Below are positions 1-7,410 of a stretch of DNA of 64,000 nt, one piece after another. The stretch is from Sphingomonas endolithica (GTDB lineage: Bacteria > Pseudomonadota > Alphaproteobacteria > Sphingomonadales > Sphingomonadaceae). Both the position numbers and the translations under genes were made by a program. The first letter of the stretch is position 1. The number at the start of each line of letters is the position of its first letter. Under the pieces are notes generated by a model that was not told where the DNA came from, made no database searches, and saw only the letters and a program-made list of their open reading frames with translations. The DNA lies in assembly GCF_025231525.1 (NCBI RefSeq), contig NZ_CP103057.1, positions 1,071,001 through 1,135,000 on the forward strand, written 5' to 3'.

Positions 1-1976
1 CGTCCGATGGTCGAGTAGTCGGAGACTCGCGCAGCCGCACCAAATTCTAGTCGATGGGCGAAAGGCATGTCGCGGAGCAGTGGGACGTTGAGTTCGCCGA
101 ACACTTCCTTGACGTCGAACGAGCCCTTGTCTCGGCCCAGTGCATTGGTGAAGGTCAGCCCCTGCGCGGCGATTGGATCGGGTGTGAAGCTGCTCTGTTC
201 CTTGCGGTATTCGGCACCCACGGCGAAGCCGACCGGGCCGCCGGGCAGCCGGAAGAATTGTCCGAAATCACCGCTCAACGACCCGCTGACGACGTGCTGG
301 CGAATACGCGAGCGATCCTGGGTGTTCGCACGCACGAAGTCGAACGCGGCCGCGCTCGCGACGTTGTCGCCGAACAGGTTGAACGGCACGCACTCGCCCG
401 GCCGGAACGTCGCCGGCGCACCCGTGTAACGGCCTGTGGTAGGATCGACATAGGGCTGGTCGATGACCGCAGTCGGATCGACATTGATGCGGCAGGTAGT
501 CTGGCCATTCGCCGGATTCCGCACGGCATCGATGGCGTACAGGAAGCGGTCGTCATAGACGTCGTTGACGTAATTGTTGGTCACGTTGGTTTGGCCGAAC
601 ACGTACGAGATCTCGTACTTGGCGTGGTCGCTCACGTCGCCGCGCGCACCCACGACGGTGCGGAAGGTCTCGCGCTCGATGGTTTCGCCACGCTGCCCGA
701 TGTCGAAATTGTCGCGCGTCACCAACACGCCGCCATTCCCGGCAAGCGCTGCGGGGAGGTAGGGGTTGTCGTCGGCGATCTGCAGGTAATAGTCGAACGA
801 CGGCTGCCCGAGCGAGAACGTCTTGCTGTTGGCATATTTGCCTTCGACGAACACAGTCAGTGCCGGCGAGACATCGAAATGGCCCAATACGTTGACCACG
901 TGGCGCTTGATCTGCGGCAACAGGTCATTCTGGTAATCAGCAATGCGCGTGCCATTGCCACCGGTCGAGTAACCGGGTTGCACGACGGTGCCGATGTCGA
1001 ACGGTACCAATTGGCCCGCGCCGTTGACGATATAGTCCGGCGCACCATCGCCAGTGACGTCGATCCCACCTTCGCGCGCGGTATCGTTGTAGCGGATATC
1101 CCGCGTAGGAATGCGATCAGGGATGCCGTTGCTCGCGCCGCCGGAATAGCCCGACTGGAATTCAGGATCGGCGGGATTACGATAGAAGCCGGTCAGGTTG
1201 CTGCCCACTAGCCGATCCCGATCACGCGATTCCAACCGGCTTTCTTCGCCGTATTCGTACGCGACCGCGATGTTGCCGCGACCCCCAGCGAAGTTCTTGC
1301 CAGCCGTCACGCTGATCAAGCGCTTGCCGGAATCGCCCTGTTCAGAAATGCCGGCTTGGCCGCGAGCAGAAATGCCTTCGAAATTCTTCTTCAGCACGAA
1401 ATTGACGACGCCAGTCACCGCGTCAGCACCATAAACTGCGGAAGCACCGCCGGTAAGCACATCGACGCGCTCCACCAGGTCGACAGGAATGGTGTTGATA
1501 TCGACGGCCTGGCTACCGGGCACCGAAGCGACGTGCCGGCGACCATCGACCAGCGTCAACGTGCGCTCTGTCCCCAGATTGCGGAGGTCGAGCAAGTTGA
1601 GACCCGTACCACCGATGCCCGCACGGCTGCCCGAATTGTCCGCAGACGTCGACGACCCCTGCAGGGCTGGGAAGCCGGTGAGGAATTCGGTCAGGTTGGT
1701 CGTACCCGACTGCTGAATGCTCGCCGCACCGAGCGACACGACTGGGCTTGGTGTATCAAAGTCTGGTCGGCGGATGCGAGAGCCAGTTACGACAATATCG
1801 CCATCGGTGCTGCCGTCTGCAGACGCAGGGTTCGCCTGCGCCGAGGGCTCAGATGGGGTCGGGAGGTTACCTTCGGCACCTGGCAGCGCCTGCTGCTGCG
1901 CTAGCGCAGGCGTCGACATCATGGCCGTCGCCAATGCCAGAGCCGCAGTACCGAGACGCCAATTTAGCTTGATCAT
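1..1976 (-). CDS. TonB-dependent receptor (C-terminus cut by window edge)
   Basis: Outer-membrane receptor that takes up a substrate using TonB energy; the substrate cannot be told. Reading the minus strand from ATG at 1976 gives a signal peptide (about residues 1-26, ending TPALA), a short linker, a TonB-box-like DIVVTGSR at about residue 60, then a plug domain with RTLTLVDGRR and GASAVYGADAVTGVVNF. This is the plug style of the large sphingomonad receptor family with a GSRI motif. The frame stays open to base 1, where the residues (HRLEFGAAARVSDYSTIG) look like beta-barrel strands, so about 658 residues are present and the end is missing. The start follows GGACAC after a weak AGGA. A perfect 18-bp palindrome lies about 90 bp upstream and may control it. 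Confidence 0.93.
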   Translation of the reverse strand, partial: MIKLNWRLGTAALALATAMMSTPALAQQQALPGAEGNLPTPSEPSAQANPASADGSTDGDIVVTGSRIRRPDFDTPSPVVSLGAASIQQSGTTNLTEFLTGFPALQGSSTSADNSGSRAGIGGTGLNLLDLRNLGTERTLTLVDGRRHVASVPGSQAVDINTIPVDLVERVDVLTGGASAVYGADAVTGVVNFVLKKNFEGISARGQAGISEQGDSGKRLISVTAGKNFAGGRGNIAVAYEYGEESRLESRDRDRLVGSNLTGFYRNPADPEFQSGYSGGASNGIPDRIPTRDIRYNDTAREGGIDVTGDGAPDYIVNGAGQLVPFDIGTVVQPGYSTGGNGTRIADYQNDLLPQIKRHVVNVLGHFDVSPALTVFVEGKYANSKTFSLGQPSFDYYLQIADDNPYLPAALAGNGGVLVTRDNFDIGQRGETIERETFRTVVGARGDVSDHAKYEISYVFGQTNVTNNYVNDVYDDRFLYAIDAVRNPANGQTTCRINVDPTAVIDQPYVDPTTGRYTGAPATFRPGECVPFNLFGDNVASAAAFDFVRANTQDRSRIRQHVVSGSLSGDFGQFFRLPGGPVGFAVGAEYRKEQSSFTPDPIAAQGLTFTNALGRDKGSFDVKEVFGELNVPLLRDMPFAHRLEFGAAARVSDYSTIG

Positions 1977-2066
1977 GTGTCCTGCCCTTGTCAGCCGAAT
2001 AATATGACAAAATCAGGACATTATTGCTGACGTACAATCAACCCTCTGAAACCAAAAAGGAATTCG

Positions 2067-2084
2067 TGTTGCACCGGTGCAACA
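2067..2084. promoter_or_regulatory. Perfect 18-bp palindrome, likely operator of the TonB receptor
   Basis: TGTTGCACCGGTGCAACA reads the same on both strands with a CG centre, the usual form of a LacI-family operator. It lies 91 bp upstream of the receptor start and downstream of the ahcY terminator, so it most likely serves the receptor. No cognate regulator gene is visible in the window. The palindrome is seen directly; the LacI assignment is inference. Confidence 0.6.
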
Positions 2085-2097
2085 GTCATAGTAGGCA

Positions 2098-2130
2098 ACA
2101 AAAGAGGGGCAGCCTTTCGGCCGCCCCTCT
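2098..2130 (-). terminator. Rho-independent terminator of ahcY
   Basis: On the minus strand, 20 bases past the ahcY stop, AGAGGGGCGGCC and GGCTGCCCCTCT pair around a GAAA loop (one G-T pair) and are followed by TTTTG. A strong hairpin with a short T run, correctly placed for ahcY. Confidence 0.8.
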
Positions 2131-2150
2131 GCATCTAAATTGTAGCTCGA

Positions 2151-3572
2151 TCAGTAGCGGTAATGATCCGGCTTGAACGGCCCCTCGACCGGCACGCCGA
2201 TGTATCCGGCCTGCTTCGGCGTCAGCTGCGACAGCTTTACGCCGAGCTTTTCGAGATGCAGCGCGGCGACCTTTTCGTCGAGATGCTTGGGCAGGACGTA
2301 CACTTCGTTCTTGTAGTTCTCGCCCTTGGTGAAGAGCTCGATCTGCGCCAGCGTCTGGTTGGTGAAGCTGGCCGACATCACGAATGACGGGTGACCGGTT
2401 GCGCAGCCCAGGTTCACCAGGCGGCCCTTGGCGAGGATGATGATCTGCTTGCCGTCCGGGAACTTCACCAGATCGGTGCCCGGCTTCACTTCGGTCCACT
2501 CATAGTTGGACAAAGCCGAGATCTGGATCTCGCTGTCGAAGTGTCCGATGTTGCAGACGATCGACATCGGCTTCATCGCCTTGATGTGATCGGCGGTGAT
2601 GACATCGGCATTGCCGGTCGCGGTCACGAAGATGTCGGCGCGAGTGACGGCCTCTTCCATCGTAACGACTTCGAAGCCTTCCATCGCCGCCTGCAGAGCG
2701 CAGATCGGATCGACCTCGGTGACCATCACGCGCGCGCCACCATTGCGCAGCGACTGGGCCGAGCCCTTGCCGACGTCACCGAAGCCGGCGACGACCGCGA
2801 CCTTGCCGGCGAGCATCACGTCGGTGGCGCGACGGATCGCGTCGACCAGCGACTCCTTGCAACCGTACAGGTTGTCGAACTTCGACTTGGTCACCGAGTC
2901 GTTGACGTTGATCGCCGGGAACGGCAGCTCGCCCTTCTTCGCGATCTCGTACAGGCGGTGCACGCCGGTCGTTGTCTCTTCCGAAACGCCCTTCAGGTTC
3001 TTGACCGTCTCGGTCAGGTAGCCCGGATACTTGGCGACGAACGCCTTCAGCGCGCGCTGGAACTCGACTTCCTCGTCATTCTCCGGCTCGCCGAGCGTCG
3101 CGCCAGCTTCGAGCTTGGCGCCCCACAAAGCGAACATCGTCGCGTCGCCACCGTCGTCAAGGATGATATTGGCGGTCTGGCCGTCCGTATCAGCGCCCCA
3201 GTTGAAGATGTCGCCGACATAATCCCAATAATCGGCCAGGCTTTCGCCCTTGATCGCGAACACTGGCACGCCGGTCGCAGCGATAGCGGCGGCGGCGTGG
3301 TCCTGGGTCGAGAAGATGTTGCAGGTCGCCCAGCGCACATCCGCGCCCAAGGCGGTCAGCGTCTCGATCAGCACGGCAGTCTGGATCGTCATGTGCAGCG
3401 AGCCGGTGATCCGCGCGCCCTTCAGCGGCTGCGACGGGCCGAACTCCGAACGGAGCGACATCAGACCCGGCATTTCGGTCTCGGCGATGTTGATCTCGGC
3501 GCGACCGAAATCGGCGAGGCTGATGTCGGCGACGACATAATCTTGGGTGTCGAGCACAGGGGCGGTGGCCAC
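2151..3572 (-). CDS. ahcY: Adenosylhomocysteinase (S-adenosyl-L-homocysteine hydrolase)
   Basis: Splits S-adenosylhomocysteine into homocysteine and adenosine, removing the product inhibitor of methyltransferases in the cytosolic methyl cycle. The 473-residue protein has the NAD-binding motif GFGDVGKG near residue 260 and ends in the family's C-terminal tail KPDHYRY. I place the start at a GTG (3572) because GGAG sits 7 bases upstream and the protein then begins [17 protein letters not shown], as in relatives; the longer ATG/GTG reading adds 16 unlikely residues. The length is normal for the bacterial form with the ~40-residue insert. A perfect inverted repeat at 3634-3653 probably controls it, and a terminator follows at 2098-2130, so it seems to be transcribed alone. 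Confidence 0.97.
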   Translation of the reverse strand: MATAPVLDTQDYVVADISLADFGRAEINIAETEMPGLMSLRSEFGPSQPLKGARITGSLHMTIQTAVLIETLTALGADVRWATCNIFSTQDHAAAAIAATGVPVFAIKGESLADYWDYVGDIFNWGADTDGQTANIILDDGGDATMFALWGAKLEAGATLGEPENDEEVEFQRALKAFVAKYPGYLTETVKNLKGVSEETTTGVHRLYEIAKKGELPFPAINVNDSVTKSKFDNLYGCKESLVDAIRRATDVMLAGKVAVVAGFGDVGKGSAQSLRNGGARVMVTEVDPICALQAAMEGFEVVTMEEAVTRADIFVTATGNADVITADHIKAMKPMSIVCNIGHFDSEIQISALSNYEWTEVKPGTDLVKFPDGKQIIILAKGRLVNLGCATGHPSFVMSASFTNQTLAQIELFTKGENYKNEVYVLPKHLDEKVAALHLEKLGVKLSQLTPKQAGYIGVPVEGPFKPDHYRY

Positions 3573-3633
3573 AGGGTATCTCCGGTCAAACGAATGGATG
3601 CCGCGCCTTACGCCTGGCACGGCTGAAAATCAA

Positions 3634-3653
3634 ATATAAAGATGTCTTTATAT
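3634..3653. promoter_or_regulatory. Inverted-repeat operator upstream of ahcY (SahR-like)
   Basis: ATATAAAGA and TCTTTATAT form perfect 9-bp arms around a 2-base centre, 62 bp upstream of the ahcY start and just past the yqgE stop. It stands out as an AT-rich island in GC-rich DNA. The sequence resembles the site I recall for SahR, an ArsR-family repressor of S-adenosylhomocysteine recycling genes in proteobacteria. The repeat is seen; the regulator is inferred and its gene is not in the window. Confidence 0.7.
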
Positions 3654-3658
3654 GTTGC

Positions 3659-4219
3659 CTAGGCCGTCCCTGCACCGCTTGCCAACAGGCGCGCATCCAC
3701 CCCTGCTTCGGCAAAGCCCCGCTCCCAGCGCTCGCTCGCGGGCGTGTCGTACAACAATGCCAGGTCACCGTTGACGTTGAACCAGCCGTGTCGCGTCAAT
3801 TCCTCGTCAAGCTGCCCGTCGCCCCACGCGGCATAGCCCAGTGCGACGACGAAGCGGCTCGGTCCGGCGCCCTCGGCAATCGCCCGCAATACATCAATCG
3901 TGCCGGACATCGCCCAGCGCCCGGCGACATCGATCGTGTCCTGCCCGCCCCAGTCGGTCGAATGGATCACGAAGCCGCGGCGCGGCTCGACCGGACCGCC
4001 CAGATGCACCGGCGCGTTCGGTGCCGCACCAGGATCGATCGCGAACTGTTCAAGCAGCGTGTGCAGCCCGAGCCCGTTAATGACGGTACCCAGCCCGATC
4101 CCGACCGCACCCTGCTCGTCATGCGCGCACACGGCGATAGCCGCACGCTCGAACCGGGGATCGCCGATCCCGGGCATGGCGAGCAGAAACTGGCCGGTGA
4201 GATATCGCGCGCTTTCCAT
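3659..4219 (-). CDS. YqgE/AlgH family protein
   Basis: A 186-residue protein of the YqgE/AlgH family (former DUF179), conserved but of poorly defined function. Recognisable family pieces are the N-terminal YLTGQFLLAMPGIGDPRF, then VGIGLG, a central RGFVIHSTDW and a late ALGYAAWGDGQLDEE. It is probably cytosolic: no signal peptide or membrane segment is seen. It points the same way as ahcY, but the ahcY operator lies between them, so they are probably separate units. No clear Shine-Dalgarno precedes the ATG. Confidence 0.9.
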   Translation of the reverse strand: MESARYLTGQFLLAMPGIGDPRFERAAIAVCAHDEQGAVGIGLGTVINGLGLHTLLEQFAIDPGAAPNAPVHLGGPVEPRRGFVIHSTDWGGQDTIDVAGRWAMSGTIDVLRAIAEGAGPSRFVVALGYAAWGDGQLDEELTRHGWFNVNGDLALLYDTPASERWERGFAEAGVDARLLASGAGTA

Positions 4220-4268
4220 GACTTGCGATTGTAACGGCGCACGCGACGGCTCGCCATGCTTGAAATCA

Positions 4269-4282
4269 GTATCAGTTGATAC
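4269..4282. promoter_or_regulatory. Short inverted repeat upstream of the peroxiredoxin gene
   Basis: GTATCA and TGATAC pair perfectly around GT, 46 bp before the peroxiredoxin start. It could be a regulator site in the promoter, but 6-bp arms can arise by chance. Confidence 0.25.
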
Positions 4283-4327
4283 GAGTTAGGGATGAGGTCG
4301 CGCTCTTGTGCGACGGCAGGAGATTGA

Positions 4328-4810
4328 ATGATGACGATTAGCGTCGGCGACCGTATTCCCACCACCACCCTCACCAAGGTCACCGCCAGCGGTCCTGACC
4401 AAGTCAGCTCCGACGAATTCTTCAAGGGCCGCAAGATCGTACTGGTCGCCGTGCCCGGCGCGTTCACGCCGACCTGCTCCGCGCGACACCTCCCCAGCTT
4501 CGTCGACAAGGCCGATGAACTGAAAGCCAAGGGCGTGGACGAGATCGCCTTCACCTCGGTCAACGACGCGTTCGTCATGGATGCCTGGGCCAAGAGCGCA
4601 GATGCGGGCGACATCACCATGCTGGCCGATGGCAATGGCGACTTCGCCGAGGCAATCGGGCTGACGATGGACGGATCGAAGTTCGGCATGGGCAAGCGCA
4701 GCCAGCGTTACTCGATGCTGGTCGAGGACGGCGTGGTCAGGCAGTTGAACGTCGAAGCCCCAGGCGAATTCAACGTGTCGTCGGCGGAACATCTGCTGAG
4801 CGAAATCTGA
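4328..4810 (+). CDS. Peroxiredoxin (Prx5-like)
   Basis: Thiol peroxidase that reduces hydrogen peroxide and organic peroxides in the cytosol. The 160-residue thioredoxin-fold protein carries the active-site block PGAFTPTCSARHLP, where the Cys at about residue 50 is the peroxidatic residue and the T-x-x-C pattern is typical. The rest (DEIAFTSVNDAFVMDAW, GKRSQRYSMLVEDG) matches the Prx5/AhpE-like subfamily that works with glutathione or glutaredoxin. AGGAG ends 5 bases before ATGATG, so the first ATG is preferred. It is divergent from yqgE, with a small inverted repeat between them. Confidence 0.95.
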   Translation: MMTISVGDRIPTTTLTKVTASGPDQVSSDEFFKGRKIVLVAVPGAFTPTCSARHLPSFVDKADELKAKGVDEIAFTSVNDAFVMDAWAKSADAGDITMLADGNGDFAEAIGLTMDGSKFGMGKRSQRYSMLVEDGVVRQLNVEAPGEFNVSSAEHLLSEI

Positions 4811-4875
4811 CACGGGATTGGAACGCGGGGCGTCTGGTTGCGTTTACGCAACGAACAATCTCCAAGGAGCCCGTC

Positions 4876-5160
4876 ATGAACGACACCACCGCAAACACCA
4901 ACAACGACACCGCGACCGACAAGACGGTGCTCGAGCAGACCCAAGAGACGGTGACGGCGGCGGTTCAGACCGCCACCGAGGCTGTCACCTCCGCCTTCGG
5001 TTCGACCGTGGAAGCCGCCAAGAACAACCCTGTAGCAGCGGCGGCGATTGCCGCTGGTGCTGCGGCAGCCGTTGCCGGTGCTGCGTTCGGTGTCAGCAAG
5101 CTGCTCGAGGCAGATGCCAAGCCCAAGACGGCATCCAAGACGAACTCGAAAAAGTCGTAA
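4876..5160 (+). CDS. Small Ala/Thr-rich protein with a hydrophobic segment
   Basis: A 94-residue protein I do not recognise by family. The N-terminal half is Thr/Asn/Ala-rich and amphipathic (TVLEQTQETVTAAVQTATEA), residues about 53-75 form an Ala/Gly hydrophobic stretch, and the tail is Lys-rich (KPKTASKTNSKKS). AAGGAG lies 8 bases before the ATG, a good ribosome site, and a hairpin follows the stop, so it looks like a real single-gene unit. The arrangement resembles the protein at 6809-7261. Membrane association is inferred only from the hydrophobic run. Confidence 0.75.
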   Translation: MNDTTANTNNDTATDKTVLEQTQETVTAAVQTATEAVTSAFGSTVEAAKNNPVAAAAIAAGAAAAVAGAAFGVSKLLEADAKPKTASKTNSKKS

Positions 5161-5178
5161 TCGGCAGAGCAGATTAGG

Positions 5179-5206
5179 GGGCGCGTTCTTACCCGAGAGC
5201 GCGCCC
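5179..5206 (+). terminator. Hairpin after the small Ala-rich gene
   Basis: GGGCGCG and CGCGCCC pair around a 14-base loop, 18 bases after the stop at 5160. Only TT follows, so termination would be weak. Confidence 0.4.
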
Positions 5207-5273
5207 TTCGTGCGTGCTGCTTGCTGACTGCCCCCGTCTTGCCAGCGTCACGAAGGTGGCTTAGCGACAGCAG

Positions 5274-6725
5274 ATGACAACTGCCGCCGACATCGTCGCC
5301 GAACTCGACACCCTATATTGCGCCTCGGTCGAACGGCTGCAGGCCGCGCTGACTGATTTTATCGCGAACGGAACTATACCGGACCCCGCCTGTCGTCGTG
5401 ACGGCAGCTTTGCTTATCCCGAAATACGGCTGACCTATCGCGGCGGCAACGATCGCCCCGCACCCATGCGCTCGTTTGGTCGCCTCGGTACCGAGGGCGA
5501 ATACAAGATCAGCGTGACCAAGCCGGCAATTTTCGCCGACTATCTGATCGAGCAGCTGACCCTGCTGATCGAGGATTACGACGTCGAAGTGCAAGCGGTG
5601 GAGGGGCGGCAGGAAATCCCCTTCCCCTACGTGCTCGATCCTGGCCATGCGCTCAGCCTGGACGAAATCTCCGCTGCCGATCTAGCGCGGTTCTTCCCGG
5701 CCACCGAACTGGCCAATATTGGCGACGAGATTGCCGACGGGCTGTGGGTCGCCAGTGACGAAACACGGCCGTTGGCCCTTTTCGATGGCCTGCGGACCGA
5801 TTTCAGCCTCGCGCGTCTGCGGCATTACATGGGCACGCCCGCCGAACATTCGCAGCGCTTCGTGCTGTTCACCAACTATCACCGCTATGTCGACGAGTTC
5901 GTCCGCTGGGCGGCGGGGCAACTCGGCCCAGATGCGGATGGCAATCCCAGCCGCTTCACCGGCCTGTCCGGCGCGGGCGGGATCATGATCCACCATGGCG
6001 ACGATGCCGACAAGATCGTCAGTGACAGCGCTTGGCGGCGGCACCAGATGCCGGCCTATCACCTGATGGCGGACGATCGCACCGGGATCACATTGGTCAA
6101 TATCGGCGTCGGCCCGTCCAACGCCAAGACGATCACCGATCACTTGGCGGTGCTGCGCCCAGAGGCTTGGCTGATGATCGGCCATTGCGGCGGCCTGCGC
6201 CCGAGCCAGCGGATCGGCGACTACGTCCTCGCGCACGCCTATCTGCGCGACGATCACGTGCTCGACGACGTGCTGCCGCCGGAGATTCCGGTGCCCGCGA
6301 TCGCCGAAGTCCAGGTCGCCATGGCGCGTGCGGCGGAGACGATCTCCGGCCAGTCGGGTGACGAGCTCAAGCGTCGCCTGCGCACCGGCACGATCGTCAC
6401 CACCGACGATCGCAATTGGGAACTACGCTACTCGAAGTCGGCACTGCGCTTTTCGCTCAGCCGCGCGGTCGGGATCGACATGGAATCCGCCACCATCGCC
6501 GCCCAGGGCTATCGCTTCCGCGTGCCCTACGGCACCTTGCTGTGCGTGTCGGACAAGCCGCTGCACGGCGAATTGAAGCTGCCGGGCCAGGCCAACCGCT
6601 TCTACGAACGGGCGATCAACGAGCATATGCGGATCGGCATCGAGACGTGCGAGGAGCTGCGTCGCGAAGGCGCCAAGCTGCACAGCCGCAAGCTGCGCGC
6701 GTTCAACGAGCCGCCCTTCCGGTGA
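5274..6725 (+). CDS. amn: AMP nucleosidase
   Basis: Hydrolyses AMP to adenine and ribose 5-phosphate, adjusting the adenylate pool. The 483-residue length and two-part layout fit: an N-terminal AMP-nucleosidase-specific domain (about residues 1-170, with YRGGNDRPAPMRSFGRL) and a C-terminal purine nucleoside phosphorylase-like domain with INIGVGPSNAKT-type sequence (VNIGVGPSNAKT), LMIGHCGGLRPSQRIGDYV and the base-binding AVGIDMESATIAAQGYRFR, where the MES triplet binds the ribose. The tail ENRFYERAINEHM-like stretch is also typical. No strong ribosome site is seen before the ATG. It lies between two small low-complexity genes but shares no visible operon with them. Confidence 0.95.
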   Translation: MTTAADIVAELDTLYCASVERLQAALTDFIANGTIPDPACRRDGSFAYPEIRLTYRGGNDRPAPMRSFGRLGTEGEYKISVTKPAIFADYLIEQLTLLIEDYDVEVQAVEGRQEIPFPYVLDPGHALSLDEISAADLARFFPATELANIGDEIADGLWVASDETRPLALFDGLRTDFSLARLRHYMGTPAEHSQRFVLFTNYHRYVDEFVRWAAGQLGPDADGNPSRFTGLSGAGGIMIHHGDDADKIVSDSAWRRHQMPAYHLMADDRTGITLVNIGVGPSNAKTITDHLAVLRPEAWLMIGHCGGLRPSQRIGDYVLAHAYLRDDHVLDDVLPPEIPVPAIAEVQVAMARAAETISGQSGDELKRRLRTGTIVTTDDRNWELRYSKSALRFSLSRAVGIDMESATIAAQGYRFRVPYGTLLCVSDKPLHGELKLPGQANRFYERAINEHMRIGIETCEELRREGAKLHSRKLRAFNEPPFR

Positions 6726-6808
6726 CCTAGGCGCGGGCAGGATCGCCCTTAGGGAAACCGTTCCGGAGTTGTGCGTTACGCTAGCTCAACGACTTCAGGA
6801 GTCATCCT

Positions 6809-7261
6809 ATGGCCACCCCGCCCAAGAATCCGACCGACGGCACCCAGCCTCCCGCTCCCCGCAAGCCCGCAACGCCGCGCAAGACGACGCGCAAGGCGCC
6901 AGCCACCGGAGCGGCCAAGGCCCCCGCGCGCAAGCCTGCGACACCGCGCAACACCGTCACGAACTCCGCTGCTGCGAAGCCGGCGACGGCAGCCAGGAAG
7001 CCTGCAGCCAAGCGGAACGCCAGCACCAAGGCACCTGCCACGAGCGCTGCCACGAGCAAGGGGCGGAAATGGGGCATTGCCGCCGTGGTTGGCGGCGTCG
7101 GTGCGGCAGTGACCGCAGGCCTGCTGGCGCTACGCGGCAGCACGCCGGTGGACACCCCGTTCACGCCGCACGAGGGTGAGAAGGCGCATCAGGCGGACGG
7201 CACTGACTCCTCGGCATCGTTCGAGGCTGGCATTGCCGATGAGGGTACCATTCCTGGGTGA
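6809..7261 (+). CDS. Lys/Pro/Ala-rich protein with a C-terminal membrane-like segment
   Basis: A 150-residue protein without a recognised family. Residues 1-88 are a run of Lys/Arg, Pro, Ala and Thr (KPATPRKTTRKAPATG-like units), reminiscent of histone H1-like or PHA-granule-like tails, which could bind DNA or other polyanions. Residues about 90-112 (WGIAAVVGGVGAAVTAGLLA) are hydrophobic and glycine-zipper-like, followed by an acidic tail. AGGAG is placed 7-8 bases before the ATG. The order of basic region, zipper and tail differs from that of the gene at 4876 but the composition is similar. A function cannot be given. Confidence 0.7.
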   Translation: MATPPKNPTDGTQPPAPRKPATPRKTTRKAPATGAAKAPARKPATPRNTVTNSAAAKPATAARKPAAKRNASTKAPATSAATSKGRKWGIAAVVGGVGAAVTAGLLALRGSTPVDTPFTPHEGEKAHQADGTDSSASFEAGIADEGTIPG

Positions 7262-7275
7262 GAGTGGCTCAACTT

Positions 7276-7380
7276 GTTCCCCGGCGAAGGCCGGGGCCCA
7301 GTTGCGGAACCTGATTGTCTTAAGAAGCGCTTCGTCACAGCGACCTGTCCGCCTGGGCCCCGGCCTTCGCCGGGGAACAG
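7276..7380. repeat. Paired extragenic palindrome, family A
   Basis: Two inverted units, GTTCCCCGGCGAAGGCCGGG and its near-complement, are separated by about 50 bases and sit between two convergent genes. Each unit also has an internal hairpin. Further copies lie at 35708, 40185, 41859, 42950 and, decayed, at 63548; a single unit lies at 12541. This is REP/BIME-style DNA and may end transcription from both sides. Confidence 0.9.
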
Positions 7381-7410
7381 TAGATGAGAGGATATTTAGG
7401 CGGTCAGCCC

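Noticed and set aside
54..1211. 385-residue open frame on the plus strand
   Set aside because: It runs antisense to the receptor's codons; composition is Arg/His/Asp/Gly-rich, as expected for a shadow frame in GC-rich DNA, and the receptor frame has clear motifs.
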